56,356 bases of DNA, from contig CAMIWK010000002.1 in the NCBI GenBank assembly GCA_946402415.1, positions 1 through 56,356 on the forward strand, in the 5' to 3' direction. The position numbers and the translations under genes were made by a program. A model generated the notes under the pieces. The model searched no databases. It was not told the DNA's origin and was given only the letters and a program-made list of their open reading frames with translations. Positions 40,512-48,430 of the stretch are shown piece by piece (the first letter of the stretch is position 1; each line of letters begins with the position of its first letter). The stretch is from an uncultured Fibrobacter sp. (GTDB lineage: Bacteria; Fibrobacterota; Fibrobacteria; Fibrobacterales; Fibrobacteraceae).

Positions 40512-41210
40512 CTAAAAATTCCACATGGCTCCTACAGTAGGCACTACCGAGAATCCGCCATCGCTCTTGTCGGACTTAAAGGTATCCTTACGATTGACAT
40601 CGTCGTTGTCATATTCGTCAGTAAGCAGCCACACTGCAACAGGTGCCCAACGGCCACCGACGGAAGCGAACACGCCCACATGATCGCCGAGAGCCTTACG
40701 GACAACCACGTCGCCACCAAGGGTCAGGGCACCAAGCGTCACAGATCTTGTCCAGTCCACCTTTCCGAGGTCCGGATGCTTGTAGGTTTCCGTGTCCCTC
40801 GTAAACACGGAGCCTTCAACACCGACTGTCGCGAAGACGGCAACGGTCCAGTCCGGCGTATTCACGAATCCGTAGCCGAGCCCGACTTCGCCCGCAACGT
40901 AGGTGCCAACATCGGCATCTTCCTTTTCGTTGTACTTGACATCGTCCGTAAACGTAGCGCCAGAACTCAAGTCCGCACGAACCGCAAAGCCACTCTTACT
41001 GATTCCCATATAACTGAGGTTTAGCCCAGCGCTCACCAGGGAGAAATCCGATCCCTCTACATTGTACTTGGAAACTGGCACCGTAACACCAGCACCTACA
41101 AAATGGGTCCAGCCCTTTTCGGTTGCGGGTGCGGCGGCGGTCTGAGTGTTGTCGGCGGCAAATGCGGTAGCGGCAGCAAAGATAGCGGCAGTAAAAACGA
41201 TCTTTTTCAT
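40512..41210 (-). CDS. Outer-membrane beta-barrel protein
   Basis: A 232-residue protein with signal peptide MKKIVFTAAIFAAATAFA-AD. The mature chain alternates hydrophobic/polar residues in about eight to ten strands (for example HFVGAGVTVPVSKYNV, SAGLNLSYMGIS, GFAVRADLSSGATF, VAGEVGLGYGFV, GVFASVGGRWAPVAV). It ends in 'VVPTVGAMWNF', a C-terminal Phe as recognised by the BAM machinery. Probably a small barrel of the OmpA/OmpW-like size class; function unknown. It has a good promoter and AAAGGAG before the ATG, suggesting strong expression. Confidence 0.8.
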   Translation of the reverse strand: MKKIVFTAAIFAAATAFAADNTQTAAAPATEKGWTHFVGAGVTVPVSKYNVEGSDFSLVSAGLNLSYMGISKSGFAVRADLSSGATFTDDVKYNEKEDADVGTYVAGEVGLGYGFVNTPDWTVAVFATVGVEGSVFTRDTETYKHPDLGKVDWTRSVTLGALTLGGDVVVRKALGDHVGVFASVGGRWAPVAVWLLTDEYDNDDVNRKDTFKSDKSDGGFSVVPTVGAMWNF

Positions 41211-41251
41211 AATGAACTCCTTTGTTCTGTTTTTTTCTTGTTTACGTCCAT

Positions 41252-41280
41252 AATATACCCTCAGAAATTCATAAAATCAA
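41252..41280 (-). promoter_or_regulatory. Promoter of the beta-barrel protein gene
   Basis: On the reverse strand TTGATT (41275-41280), 17-bp spacer, TATATT (41252-41257). The 5' UTR would be about 35 bases and carries AAAGGAG before the ATG. Confidence 0.65.
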
Positions 41281-41326
41281 ATGCATAATTTTCATTAAAA
41301 TGATATAAATTATTGATGAGTTGAAC

Positions 41327-42025
41327 TTAAGGGGTCCAAAATGCCTGGCGATCCGCCACAAAGTCCATGGTGGCGCTAAAAGGCATATCATAAAGCAGGG
41401 TACACACCTTCACGTCTAGCGGAAAATCCTTACCAAGGGCGTCAACGCAGGCCCCCGTTGTCGCTCCCGTCGTATAGACATCATCTACGACAATCACCGT
41501 CCCTTTTTCAGGAAGTTCCGATGGCAGCTGCGGTACAAAGGCCCCAGCCACATTCCTCTCTCGCTCTCCACGAGACAGCTTTGTCTGGGAAACCCGAAAT
41601 GTAGAACGCCTAAGCCACCGACAAATCCGACCTCCCGTCTGCGCCGCCAAGGCGACCGCAATCATTTCGGCCTGATTATACCCCCGCTCCCTAAACCTAG
41701 CCCTATGGAGGGGTACCGGCACAAAGTACAAGGGGCGCGCAAAATCAGAAAACAAACCTTGCCCCCGCAAGCCACAGAATCGCCTCACCAGGTAGCTCGC
41801 CATCCCAGGAACAGCCCGGTATTTCAGCAAATGAACCAACCGACGGGTCAGCTTTTCCATAGGAAACAGGCAAACCACGTCTTCAGCGGGGCACCGGGGC
41901 TCCTTGGATAGATTCGCCAGGGATTTCTGACAATCGGGACAAAGCCAGGGATCCAGAGATTCCGAAGCACAACCACATCCCAGGCATTCCATACCAAAAA
42001 CGACACTGGACCAGGATTCAAGCAT
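41327..42025 (-). CDS. comF: ComF family phosphoribosyltransferase-like protein
   Basis: A 232-residue protein with an N-terminal zinc-ribbon (C-L-G-C-G-C ... C-P-D-C at about residues 14-33) and a C-terminal PRTase fold: 'VPVPLHRARFRERGYNQAEMIA', then 'TKLSRGERERNVAGAF' and the PRPP loop 'VIVVDDVYTTGATTGA'. ComF proteins take part in DNA uptake/natural competence in several bacteria, although many hosts have no demonstrated competence. The antisense 41705-41911 ORF is a shadow. Single gene, between the barrel protein and a terminator. Confidence 0.9.
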   Translation of the reverse strand: MLESWSSVVFGMECLGCGCASESLDPWLCPDCQKSLANLSKEPRCPAEDVVCLFPMEKLTRRLVHLLKYRAVPGMASYLVRRFCGLRGQGLFSDFARPLYFVPVPLHRARFRERGYNQAEMIAVALAAQTGGRICRWLRRSTFRVSQTKLSRGERERNVAGAFVPQLPSELPEKGTVIVVDDVYTTGATTGACVDALGKDFPLDVKVCTLLYDMPFSATMDFVADRQAFWTP

Positions 42026-42035
42026 ATTTCCTCAC

Positions 42036-42069
42036 AAAAAAAAGCGTCTTCTTGTATAGACGCTTTTTT
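42036..42069 (-). terminator. Terminator after the surface lipoprotein gene
   Basis: 11-bp stem AAAAAAGCGTC / GACGCTTTTTT with a 10-base loop. T runs flank it on both strands, and on the reverse strand it separates the lipoprotein gene from comF. Confidence 0.9.
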
Positions 42070-42122
42070 CACCGGAAATATGCCTAAAAACTTTCAGATT
42101 TTTGATTTTTTACAGTTCTCAC

Positions 42123-43394
42123 CTACTTTTGCAGGCGGAATATTTTCACGTCCTTGATGTAGAAAGTTCTCTCCTTGCTACCCAAATTCAACTCAAATCT
42201 GGCAAAAGGAGTGCTCTCTCTCGGGACAAACTCTATTTCCACAGACTTGCTCGAGGTTCCCACATCCACATGTTTCTGGAAACCGATTGTCTGATAATCA
42301 TCGTAGGCCCCAATCCTTGCAGTAATTTGACCATCGACATCGGACCTGATATTGAAAACACACCTGTATTTCTTGCCGGCGAGCAAAGCCACGTTCTCTT
42401 GAATAAGCTGGACACTGTAAGAGAACTTGCCTCCACTAGTCACCTGGATTTTGGCGTAGTGCGTTCCATCGGAACCCTTTTCTACGGAAGCCTTCGAGCT
42501 TCCACCAAATTGGTCAAAAACAATCCAGCTATAGAAATCGTTAGAAAAATCTCCGTTCTTGATGGTATTATCGCTCATCGCTCCAATGATTCCTTCCCAA
42601 ATATCCAAGACATACGCCTCGGCAACATCGCCATCGGTATCGGAGTAGCCGTACCGCAATGGCCTGAAGCTGGAGATAAACTGCTGGTTCAGTTCTTTCC
42701 ATATAGGAGCATTATGGGTAGCGTCAAGATAAACCGCGCCGTCTTCGGCAACCTTCACCTTGGAGAAATCAATTCCATCTACAAAGTAGCGAGGGAAGAA
42801 CACCACGGACAGGTTGGCAATGCTATCCGATACCTTTTCTATCTGGGAATAATGGTACCGGAGTTCAAACTGTTCGAGCCAAGCCAGAGAATACTGCACA
42901 GGCACGTACTCGCCGTCAAGCAGGAGTTTTCCATAAACCTTGGGTGTATGCTTGGCAGGTCTGAACGAAACGCCCATTTCTTTCAGATAACCCTTGTCTT
43001 CTAGACGGATGTTCTTGAAGGGTTCTTCCACTACAGAAGCGTCGGTAAAGGATACCTTCAGAGATGAATCCGCAAGGTCCTCGCCAGGCCACAGCTGTAC
43101 GCCCTTCGACATGTCAATATTCACGTCCACATAATAGCTGGAGTAAGAACGGACCTCAAAGAAATCCAAGGCGAAAGAATCCAACAGCAAGGGCTCATCC
43201 TTGGCTGCGGAGGTCTTGGAAAGAGAATTGGTGGAAACTTCGGAATAATCTACGGAGAAATCCGCCGTAAAAGCCATGGACGGATTCCCGATTTCAATTC
43301 CCGCCACAGATTTATCATCAGAACAAGCGACAAAAGCCATGGCAGCATATGCCATAGTCAACAAAGACCCAAATTTAAACCCCACAAAGCGCAT
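42123..43394 (-). CDS. GIEIGNPS-type lipoprotein with C-terminal carbohydrate-binding-like domain
   Basis: A 423-residue lipoprotein; signal peptide ends AFVAC-SDD. Directly after it comes 'VAGIEIGNPSMAF', a motif I recognise from a large Fibrobacter lipoprotein family. The middle (about 60-280) is beta-rich and unclassified. The last about 145 residues form a CBM4/9-like jelly roll: 'IKNGDFSNDFYSWIVF', 'YSVQLIQENVALLAGKKYRCVFNIRSD' (in part), 'RIGAYDDYQTIGF', 'FARFELNLGSKERTFYIKDVKIF'. Likely surface-exposed, polysaccharide- or glycan-binding (inference). The start overlaps the stop of the TIGR02147 gene as TAATG, so it is translated from the same message. Confidence 0.8.
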   Translation of the reverse strand: MRFVGFKFGSLLTMAYAAMAFVACSDDKSVAGIEIGNPSMAFTADFSVDYSEVSTNSLSKTSAAKDEPLLLDSFALDFFEVRSYSSYYVDVNIDMSKGVQLWPGEDLADSSLKVSFTDASVVEEPFKNIRLEDKGYLKEMGVSFRPAKHTPKVYGKLLLDGEYVPVQYSLAWLEQFELRYHYSQIEKVSDSIANLSVVFFPRYFVDGIDFSKVKVAEDGAVYLDATHNAPIWKELNQQFISSFRPLRYGYSDTDGDVAEAYVLDIWEGIIGAMSDNTIKNGDFSNDFYSWIVFDQFGGSSKASVEKGSDGTHYAKIQVTSGGKFSYSVQLIQENVALLAGKKYRCVFNIRSDVDGQITARIGAYDDYQTIGFQKHVDVGTSSKSVEIEFVPRESTPFARFELNLGSKERTFYIKDVKIFRLQK

Positions 43395-44242
43395 TACATT
43401 CCTCTGGTTAGGGGGAACAGCTGGATGTTGACCTGTACGACTTCGTCACCTTCTCCAACACTGGCAGAGAAATCTAGCAGTTCTTTGCGCATCAGTTGGA
43501 TCTGTTTTTTCAAATTGGGGAAATCTTTGCGCCTAATACTGAATGTAAGGGCCGAAAAATCTCGTTCCTGGCTTGCCAGTTCGGACAACTTATCTTTGGA
43601 CATAGAAAGCATCTGCTGGTGGTACTGCTTTACCATCAAGTCCTGAACCTCATCATCGGTAGTAATCATGGGGTCACGCTGGCGGAAACCGTTAGCCGTC
43701 TTGACTACAAGCCCCAGTTCCTGGAGCAGCTGGAAAGATTCCTGCACCTGGGCGGGAGTGACCTTGCCCTGGAGCCGCTTGGATACCCAGTCGGGAATGG
43801 GCCTGAAGCCCTTTAGGGAGACCATCTCCAGAATGACGGAATGATGCCATTCCCTGAAAATACGGAGCTGAGCCTGATCCATCTTGTGGAGCTTGGAATG
43901 GGGGCTCGCCTTGACCAGCTGCTCGTAATAGACCTTCTTTTCTTCATCGTCGGTAGCCTGGTTAAAGAATACCAGGTTCTCGAAGTAGGTAGCCCGTTGC
44001 TTGATAAGCCCGAGACCGTGTATAAGCTTGGTGACGGTGCTCTTGGTAATGTTTCGCTTGCCGTCAATGGTCAATTTCAGGTGTGCATGGCTGGAAAGGC
44101 CCGCTTTTTCAGCGAAAAAGCGCAAACTGAAGGCTGGCTGGGTCTTCTTCTTATAATCGTAATAGTCCCGAAGATACACGCGGAAATTCGTGTATTGCAA
44201 CACGTCGGGTTCTATCAATTTTTCATTTTCTCCATTGTCCAT
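43394..44242 (-). CDS. TIGR02147 family protein (winged-helix-type regulator, Fibrobacter paralogous family)
   Basis: A 282-residue cytoplasmic protein. 'NFRVYLRDYYDYKKKTQPAFSLRFFAEKAGLSSHAHLKLTIDGKRNITKSTVTKLIHGLGL' (in part) is the family signature and looks like an XRE-type helix-turn-helix. The remainder (DUF4423) contains 'HHSVILEMVSLKGF', 'PAQVQESFQLLQELGLVV' (a winged-helix-like unit) and a C-terminal beta strand 'VVQVNIQLFPL'. Known as a highly expanded family in Fibrobacter succinogenes; members are also scattered in Bdellovibrio and others. It is the first gene of a two-gene unit with the GIEIGNPS lipoprotein, one base overlapping. A role in controlling its own partner lipoprotein is inference. 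Confidence 0.85.
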   Translation of the reverse strand: MDNGENEKLIEPDVLQYTNFRVYLRDYYDYKKKTQPAFSLRFFAEKAGLSSHAHLKLTIDGKRNITKSTVTKLIHGLGLIKQRATYFENLVFFNQATDDEEKKVYYEQLVKASPHSKLHKMDQAQLRIFREWHHSVILEMVSLKGFRPIPDWVSKRLQGKVTPAQVQESFQLLQELGLVVKTANGFRQRDPMITTDDEVQDLMVKQYHQQMLSMSKDKLSELASQERDFSALTFSIRRKDFPNLKKQIQLMRKELLDFSASVGEGDEVVQVNIQLFPLTRGM

Positions 44243-44287
44243 GCCACAAAAATAGAAGTATAGGGGGGCAAAAGCACTACCGTTTGG

Positions 44288-44881
44288 TTAATTATCGTTT
44301 ACCCAAGTAACCACGTCCCCAGCAAGCTTCGAAAGCCGGAGGTGGTCATGGAACTTGCCGTTCAGGTACTCAAATTCACGGCAAACGCCCTCTTCCTGGA
44401 ATCCACAGCGGCGGGCAACCCCGATACTGGCGGAATTCTGAACTGCAGCGGTGATTTCTAGGCGGTTCAGCCCTAAAGTTTCGAAGCAGAACCTGCTTAA
44501 AATGCTCAGGGACTGCGTCGCGAGGCCGCGGCCCGTGTACGCTTGCCCAAGCCAGTAGCTGACAGTGGCCGAGCGGTGCTCCAAATGGACCCAACCGATA
44601 AAGATGCAGCCCGCAAGTTCAAGGCCTGTCGAAGTTCTCTCGAAAATGCCCCAGCAAGCGCCGTTTCCCATCTGGGCCTGCATTTCCCAGGTTTCCAGAC
44701 GGGACACCACGTCTTCTTCGGAACGGCAATCGGGGGACCAGGGCAGGAACCGCCCCAGATGTTCCCGGGAGGAATCGATCAGGCGATAAAGCGAGGCGGC
44801 GTCCGGCTCGTGCAACGGTCGGAGAACCACGCGTTCGCCTGGCAGTTCCGTTTCGGGAATTTCTTCTAACAGCTCATTCAT
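44288..44881 (-). CDS. GNAT family N-acetyltransferase (RimJ/RimL type)
   Basis: A 197-residue acetyltransferase. 'VVLRPLHEPDAASLYRLI', 'FLPWSPDCRSEEDV', 'ELAGCIFIGWVHLEHRSATVSYWLGQAYTGRGLATQSL' (in part; the Q/R-x-x-G-x-G/A acetyl-CoA loop is here Y-T-G-R-G-L-A-T) and 'RLEITAAVQNSASIGVARRCGF' are the RimL-like pattern, which acetylates N-termini of proteins such as ribosomal L7/L12, or small molecules. Substrate unknown. Start codon ATG 44881; single gene between the TIGR02147 gene and tRNA-Leu. Confidence 0.9.
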   Translation of the reverse strand: MNELLEEIPETELPGERVVLRPLHEPDAASLYRLIDSSREHLGRFLPWSPDCRSEEDVVSRLETWEMQAQMGNGACWGIFERTSTGLELAGCIFIGWVHLEHRSATVSYWLGQAYTGRGLATQSLSILSRFCFETLGLNRLEITAAVQNSASIGVARRCGFQEEGVCREFEYLNGKFHDHLRLSKLAGDVVTWVNDN

Positions 44882-44937
44882 GCGGAAGATATATAGTAAA
44901 GGCCACCTCTAAAAATTGCTTTGATTTAAGAGGATGC

Positions 44938-44971
44938 CAAAAGAAAAGCCCGCTGACATAAGTCAGCGGGC
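44938..44971 (-). terminator. Terminator of tRNA-Leu
   Basis: Perfect 10-bp stem GCCCGCTGAC / GTCAGCGGGC with loop ATAA, followed on the reverse strand by a T-rich run (CTTTTCTTTTGG). Confidence 0.9.
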
Positions 44972-44977
44972 CTTCAG

Positions 44978-45061
44978 TGCGGATGAAAGGACTTGAACCT
45001 TCATGCCCTCGCAGGCACTAGAACCTGAATCTAGCGTGTCTACCAGTTCCACCACATCCGC
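44978..45061 (-). tRNA. tRNA-Leu (anticodon CAG)
   Basis: Class II tRNA of 84 nt: acceptor GCGGATG with CATCCGC, anticodon stem around loop TTCAGGT (CAG), a long variable arm (TGCCTGCGAGGGCA), T arm with GGTTCAAGTCC, discriminator A, CCA not encoded. A TTGACA lies about 35 bases upstream on the same strand, but no good -10 is paired with it. Confidence 0.95.
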
Positions 45062-45097
45062 GTGGTGCACCAAATTTTGAAAAAAAAGGGGATTTTG

Positions 45098-45829
45098 TCA
45101 AGGGGTTTTTATAAAAATCGCATTCCTAATCCATTGCGGGTAGCGTTTTTCCCAGTAACTCCAGTCGTGTTCGCCAGCCGGGTCATACTTCAAGTCGCAG
45201 TCCGACCCCACGTTCCTGCAAAAATCCTGAATCCAGGGCAAGGTCTCCCCCGAAGGATAGAGCCTGTCGGAACCGCCCTGCAAAAACCGCCACCGCCCAG
45301 ACTTTCCCTTCATAGCGGTAGCCGCCTCCGAGGCCGTCCCTAAAAACGGGCCATAGGAACTGACCATCAGGCGGTTTTTCACGTCCTGACGTTTTCCATG
45401 AAGGGAATAGAACATCACTCCGAAAAAACCATCGGACACCCCCACCAGGGAAACATCCTTAACCGGGTGACCCATACGCTGCGCTAGCGAATCCAGAGCT
45501 GCGTCTACCACCTCTACCATCTGAGGAGTGGCCCAGTGGTTTTCCTTGCAGGCAGACGCACTGAGGACGATGGCCTCGGGAATCAATTCACTAATGGACT
45601 TGCCCGCCTCAAGCCCCTTCTCGCAATTGGAACTTTTCATGCCGCCGTGGAACCAGACGATGACGGTTGCTTTAGAAAAAGCCTTGGGCGATTCCCCCTT
45701 TACGGCGGGCCACCAGATTCCCACCGGACTATTGAGCATTCCCTTGCCTACGGGGACATTAAGAGAGGCACTCCGGTCTAACCCAAAGACAAAAACAGAG
45801 GCCAGAAGGACTATCCCGAGAAATTTCAT
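45098..45829 (-). CDS. Exported alpha/beta-hydrolase (esterase-like)
   Basis: A 243-residue secreted protein with signal peptide MKFLGIVLLASVFVFG. Catalytic elements: nucleophile elbow 'VSLVGVSDGFFGVMF' (G-V-S-D-G), an acid in 'FLQGGSDRLYP', and a late His in 'PAGEHDWSYW'. The oxyanion region is 'VIVWFHGGMKSSN'. The family resembles extracellular polyester or feruloyl-esterase-like hydrolases and putative esterase D types; substrate unknown. Third gene of a reverse-strand unit with two membrane proteins; the start overlaps the preceding stop by four bases (ATGA). Confidence 0.8.
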   Translation of the reverse strand: MKFLGIVLLASVFVFGLDRSASLNVPVGKGMLNSPVGIWWPAVKGESPKAFSKATVIVWFHGGMKSSNCEKGLEAGKSISELIPEAIVLSASACKENHWATPQMVEVVDAALDSLAQRMGHPVKDVSLVGVSDGFFGVMFYSLHGKRQDVKNRLMVSSYGPFLGTASEAATAMKGKSGRWRFLQGGSDRLYPSGETLPWIQDFCRNVGSDCDLKYDPAGEHDWSYWEKRYPQWIRNAIFIKTP

Positions 45830-46338
45830 GGGCGGTTTCTAATCGCGAGGATAAAGAATATCAGGAACCCGACGGAACACACGCCGATGATCCCCAGAAC
45901 AATCAGGGAGTAGAACAGCTGGTACTCGGCCAGGGTTTCCCAATCCAGTTCGCCATAGGTCGAAGCCATAGACTTGACGATATAGCGGTTGCCGGAAAGC
46001 CGAACGGCGCTGATTTCCAGGGGAACATCCCCCACATTGATGGCGGCAAAGTTGAACCAGTCCGACATGGAATCCAGCATCTCTTCGGAGGCATACAGCA
46101 CGAAGGTGGCGCTGTCGTCGCCGTTTATCTTGAAAAAGGTCTTGTCCAGAAAGGGAACGTTGGAACCACCGAACACGCTGGGGATAGCCGCATAGGATAC
46201 CCGACCATAAAAGAGATGCTCTTCCTTGAAAAAGCTCTGCAAGACAGGGCCCGCGTAAGATACGCACCACACCACCGCAAGCAGCAGGAGTAAAGCCAAG
46301 TTGAAATAGATAGAGCGTCGGGAACGAAATCGGGGCAT
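45826..46338 (-). CDS. Membrane protein of unknown function, two helices
   Basis: A 170-residue protein with an arginine-rich N-terminus (MPRFRSRRS), a helix at about 11-30 (YFNLALLLLLAVVWCVSY), an exported segment of about 110 residues (GRVSYAAIPSVFGG, FFKINGDDSATFVLYASEEML) and a second helix at about 143-165 (FYSLIVLGIIGVCSVGFLIFF). No recognisable family. It lies 6 bp after the 46345-47133 gene and overlaps the hydrolase gene by 4 bp, so all three are one operon. Confidence 0.65.
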   Translation of the reverse strand: MPRFRSRRSIYFNLALLLLLAVVWCVSYAGPVLQSFFKEEHLFYGRVSYAAIPSVFGGSNVPFLDKTFFKINGDDSATFVLYASEEMLDSMSDWFNFAAINVGDVPLEISAVRLSGNRYIVKSMASTYGELDWETLAEYQLFYSLIVLGIIGVCSVGFLIFFILAIRNRP

Positions 46339-46344
46339 CGAAAG

Positions 46345-47133
46345 TTACTGTTTGGAGCGGAACATGAAGAAAAATGTAGATAAAAGAAGCACCAAGGTCA
46401 AGAAGTAGAAGACCAAGGGAATCTTTGCATTCAAGGCGATTTCGTTTAGCCGCTCCATCTGGAAAAACTGTATCAGTTCCTCGCTGTTCAGCATGGCCAC
46501 ATCGCTATCGAAGCGGCTCCAAGCCACCGAAAGGTCCAAATTGACGTTGAGCAACATGTCCAACTGGTGATGGAGGGAATCCGGCAAGCCCAGCCCTTCG
46601 GGCAGGCGCACCGGGAACCCGGCACGGGCGGAATCCAGAAGCTCACGGACCACGCTTTCTTGATTGTCGGGCAGACCGTTCACCGTATAGGAAAGCTGCT
46701 GCCAGGATTTCAGCCATTGGGTCCGGATAGACAGGTAACGCCTAGCCGATGAAACTTTGCCCAAGACTTCACGTTCAAAGCGGCCCACTGCGGCAGAACT
46801 AGGGGCCTTGAAACCGAACCCCTGCAACTCGTCCATCTGGCGGGCAAAGGAGACCGCCATCTCCCTGAGGGTCATGGTCTCGGACAGAATTCTCATAGTG
46901 TCCAACCCGTAACCGCTGCGGGCACGTTCCATATCCTTGGAAAGCCGGGCATCTAGCAGCTGGAAATCCGACAGGGACTTGATGTACTGGGAGTATAGGA
47001 CCATCTGGGGCTTCTGGGACAACGAGAAAAGCACGGTAAGCCCCACGGTCAGGGCCACCACAATCCACACCCAGGGCGTTTTCAGCTTGGAGCGGAATGT
47101 TTCCGCGATGGTCTTGTTTTTCGTTTCGTCCAC
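46345..47133 (-). CDS. Membrane protein of unknown function with long helical exported domain
   Basis: A 262-residue protein with a short cytoplasmic N-terminus, helix 1 at about 20-41 (PWVWIVVALTVGLTVLFSL) and helix 2 at about 239-259 (IPLVFYFLTLVLLLSTFFF). The 195 residues between are mostly alpha-helical (SQYIKSLSDFQLLDARLSK, REMAVSFARQMDELQ, FQMERLNEIALNAK) and would face the periplasm. Architecture resembles sensor-like helical bundles, but there is no kinase or receptor domain. First gene of the three-gene operon; divergent from the MORN lipoprotein gene with a 34-bp gap. Confidence 0.65.
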   Translation of the reverse strand: MDETKNKTIAETFRSKLKTPWVWIVVALTVGLTVLFSLSQKPQMVLYSQYIKSLSDFQLLDARLSKDMERARSGYGLDTMRILSETMTLREMAVSFARQMDELQGFGFKAPSSAAVGRFEREVLGKVSSARRYLSIRTQWLKSWQQLSYTVNGLPDNQESVVRELLDSARAGFPVRLPEGLGLPDSLHHQLDMLLNVNLDLSVAWSRFDSDVAMLNSEELIQFFQMERLNEIALNAKIPLVFYFLTLVLLLSTFFFMFRSKQ

Positions 47134-47167
47134 GAAAAGAAATTACCTTTTTTCTACCTTAAAAGCT

Positions 47168-48412
47168 ATGAAGCCGCTCCATTTTGCCACTTTTTTTTGC
47201 CTTTTCGGTTTCTTTTGCGGCTGTACCGTGGAAAGAGCCGAAGAACAGGTGATAGAAAGGCACTCCAACGGGGTCAAGAAGACCTCGGTATGGGTGTACC
47301 CCGATGGGGAAATACTGAAGCGGAACGAGTGGTACAACAACGGCATCAAGGAATTCGAAATCCCCTACAAGGACAACGTTCCCCACGGCGAAATCAAGCG
47401 ATGGACCGGCCTTGGAAACGTGGTCATGGTAGGCCAGTACAAGAAAGGGCTCAGGACCGGAAAGTGGACCAGCTTCTACGGCGACAAGAAGGTAGAGGCG
47501 GTGCGCTACTACAAGGACGACCACCCCGTAGGAGACTGGGAAGGCTGGCATTACAACGGCAACAAGGCCTTCGAGGAGCACTACAACGAGAAAGGCGACA
47601 CCGTAGGCGTGTGGAAAAAGTGGTCCAAGAGCGGAAAGTTCCAAGAAGAGAACAGTTGCCACGGTGGCGACAGCCTGGGGACCATCGTGGAGTATTACGA
47701 AAATGGGAAAAGAAGGCATTCCACAAGCTGCCGGTACGGAGTGTTTAACGGTCCGCAAATCACCTACGCCGCAGATGAAAAGAATTCCTGGCTTGTTACG
47801 GAGGGTTACACAAACGGCGTTTTGGACGGAGCTCGGGAATTTTACCTCCCCTCCGAAGACGGTTTGCTACCCTATAGACGGGAACGCTGGAAGATGGGCG
47901 CCCGGGATTCTATCTGGCGGCTGGATGACGGCCATATGCACTTCGTAATAGAAAGCGAGTTCATAAACGGCACGGGAATCGGCTACGGGCAGTGCGAAGA
48001 CAACTACGGGATGATTTGCGCAGAGACATCTTTTGTAGCGGGAGTTCCTGGCGGCACTTTGGACAGCAGCGCCATCTTAGGGAAGACTGTTGCGGGAGCC
48101 ACCCTGTGGTACTACAAGAAGGGCCACGACCTGCGCTACGAAGAAATCTGGGAGAACGGCGAGATTGCGGTAAGCAGGAGTTTCTACCCCGACAGCCTGG
48201 GCGGCAGGCTTGCAAACGAGGCCTTCTGGAAAGACGGCAAGCGGAACGGGATTCTGCGGAACTGGTACCGAAGCGGTGTGCTGCGAGACAGCCTCTCCTT
48301 TGTGAACGGGGAACGCGTAGGCGAGCAGTTCAGCTACGACAGTACCGGCAAGCTTACCATCCACAAGACCGAGGCTGGCAAGAACCGCCCGGTGATCATG
48401 CACTTGCACTAG
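47168..48412 (+). CDS. MORN-variant repeat lipoprotein (YwqK-like)
   Basis: A 414-residue lipoprotein; signal MKPLHFATFFCLFGFFCGC (lipobox FCGC). ATG at 47168 fits the signal peptide; the frame is open further upstream. The mature chain has about ten toxin-antitoxin-YwqK/MORN-type repeats of about 22-25 residues: 'G...K...WYNNGIKEFEIPYKDNVPHGEIKRW' (in part), 'YKKGLRTGKWTSFYGDKKVEAVRYY', 'DHPVGDWEGWHYNGNKAFEEHY'. The repeat core is x-G-x-W-x-x-(W/Y)-(Y/H)-x-N-G. Most often such proteins are surface or periplasmic repeat scaffolds. The name 'antitoxin' given to this family is not supported by context here. Divergent from the envelope operon, convergent with the sugar porter. Confidence 0.83.
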   Translation: MKPLHFATFFCLFGFFCGCTVERAEEQVIERHSNGVKKTSVWVYPDGEILKRNEWYNNGIKEFEIPYKDNVPHGEIKRWTGLGNVVMVGQYKKGLRTGKWTSFYGDKKVEAVRYYKDDHPVGDWEGWHYNGNKAFEEHYNEKGDTVGVWKKWSKSGKFQEENSCHGGDSLGTIVEYYENGKRRHSTSCRYGVFNGPQITYAADEKNSWLVTEGYTNGVLDGAREFYLPSEDGLLPYRRERWKMGARDSIWRLDDGHMHFVIESEFINGTGIGYGQCEDNYGMICAETSFVAGVPGGTLDSSAILGKTVAGATLWYYKKGHDLRYEEIWENGEIAVSRSFYPDSLGGRLANEAFWKDGKRNGILRNWYRSGVLRDSLSFVNGERVGEQFSYDSTGKLTIHKTEAGKNRPVIMHLH

Positions 48413-48430
48413 ATTCCTAACGCAATCAAG

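Noticed and set aside
40339-40524. 61-codon reverse ORF ending in GGRGTRTPKPDGGGF
   Set aside because: The well-known false protein produced by translating the antisense strand of tRNA-Ser.
45062-45100. Promoter of tRNA-Leu with TTGACA
   Set aside because: The -35 box is perfect, but no acceptable -10 occurs at 16-18 bp, so it was not listed as a feature.
47168-48412. MORN/YwqK-like gene as the antitoxin of a toxin-antitoxin pair
   Set aside because: The family name suggests it, but the protein is an exported lipoprotein and no toxin gene is adjacent.
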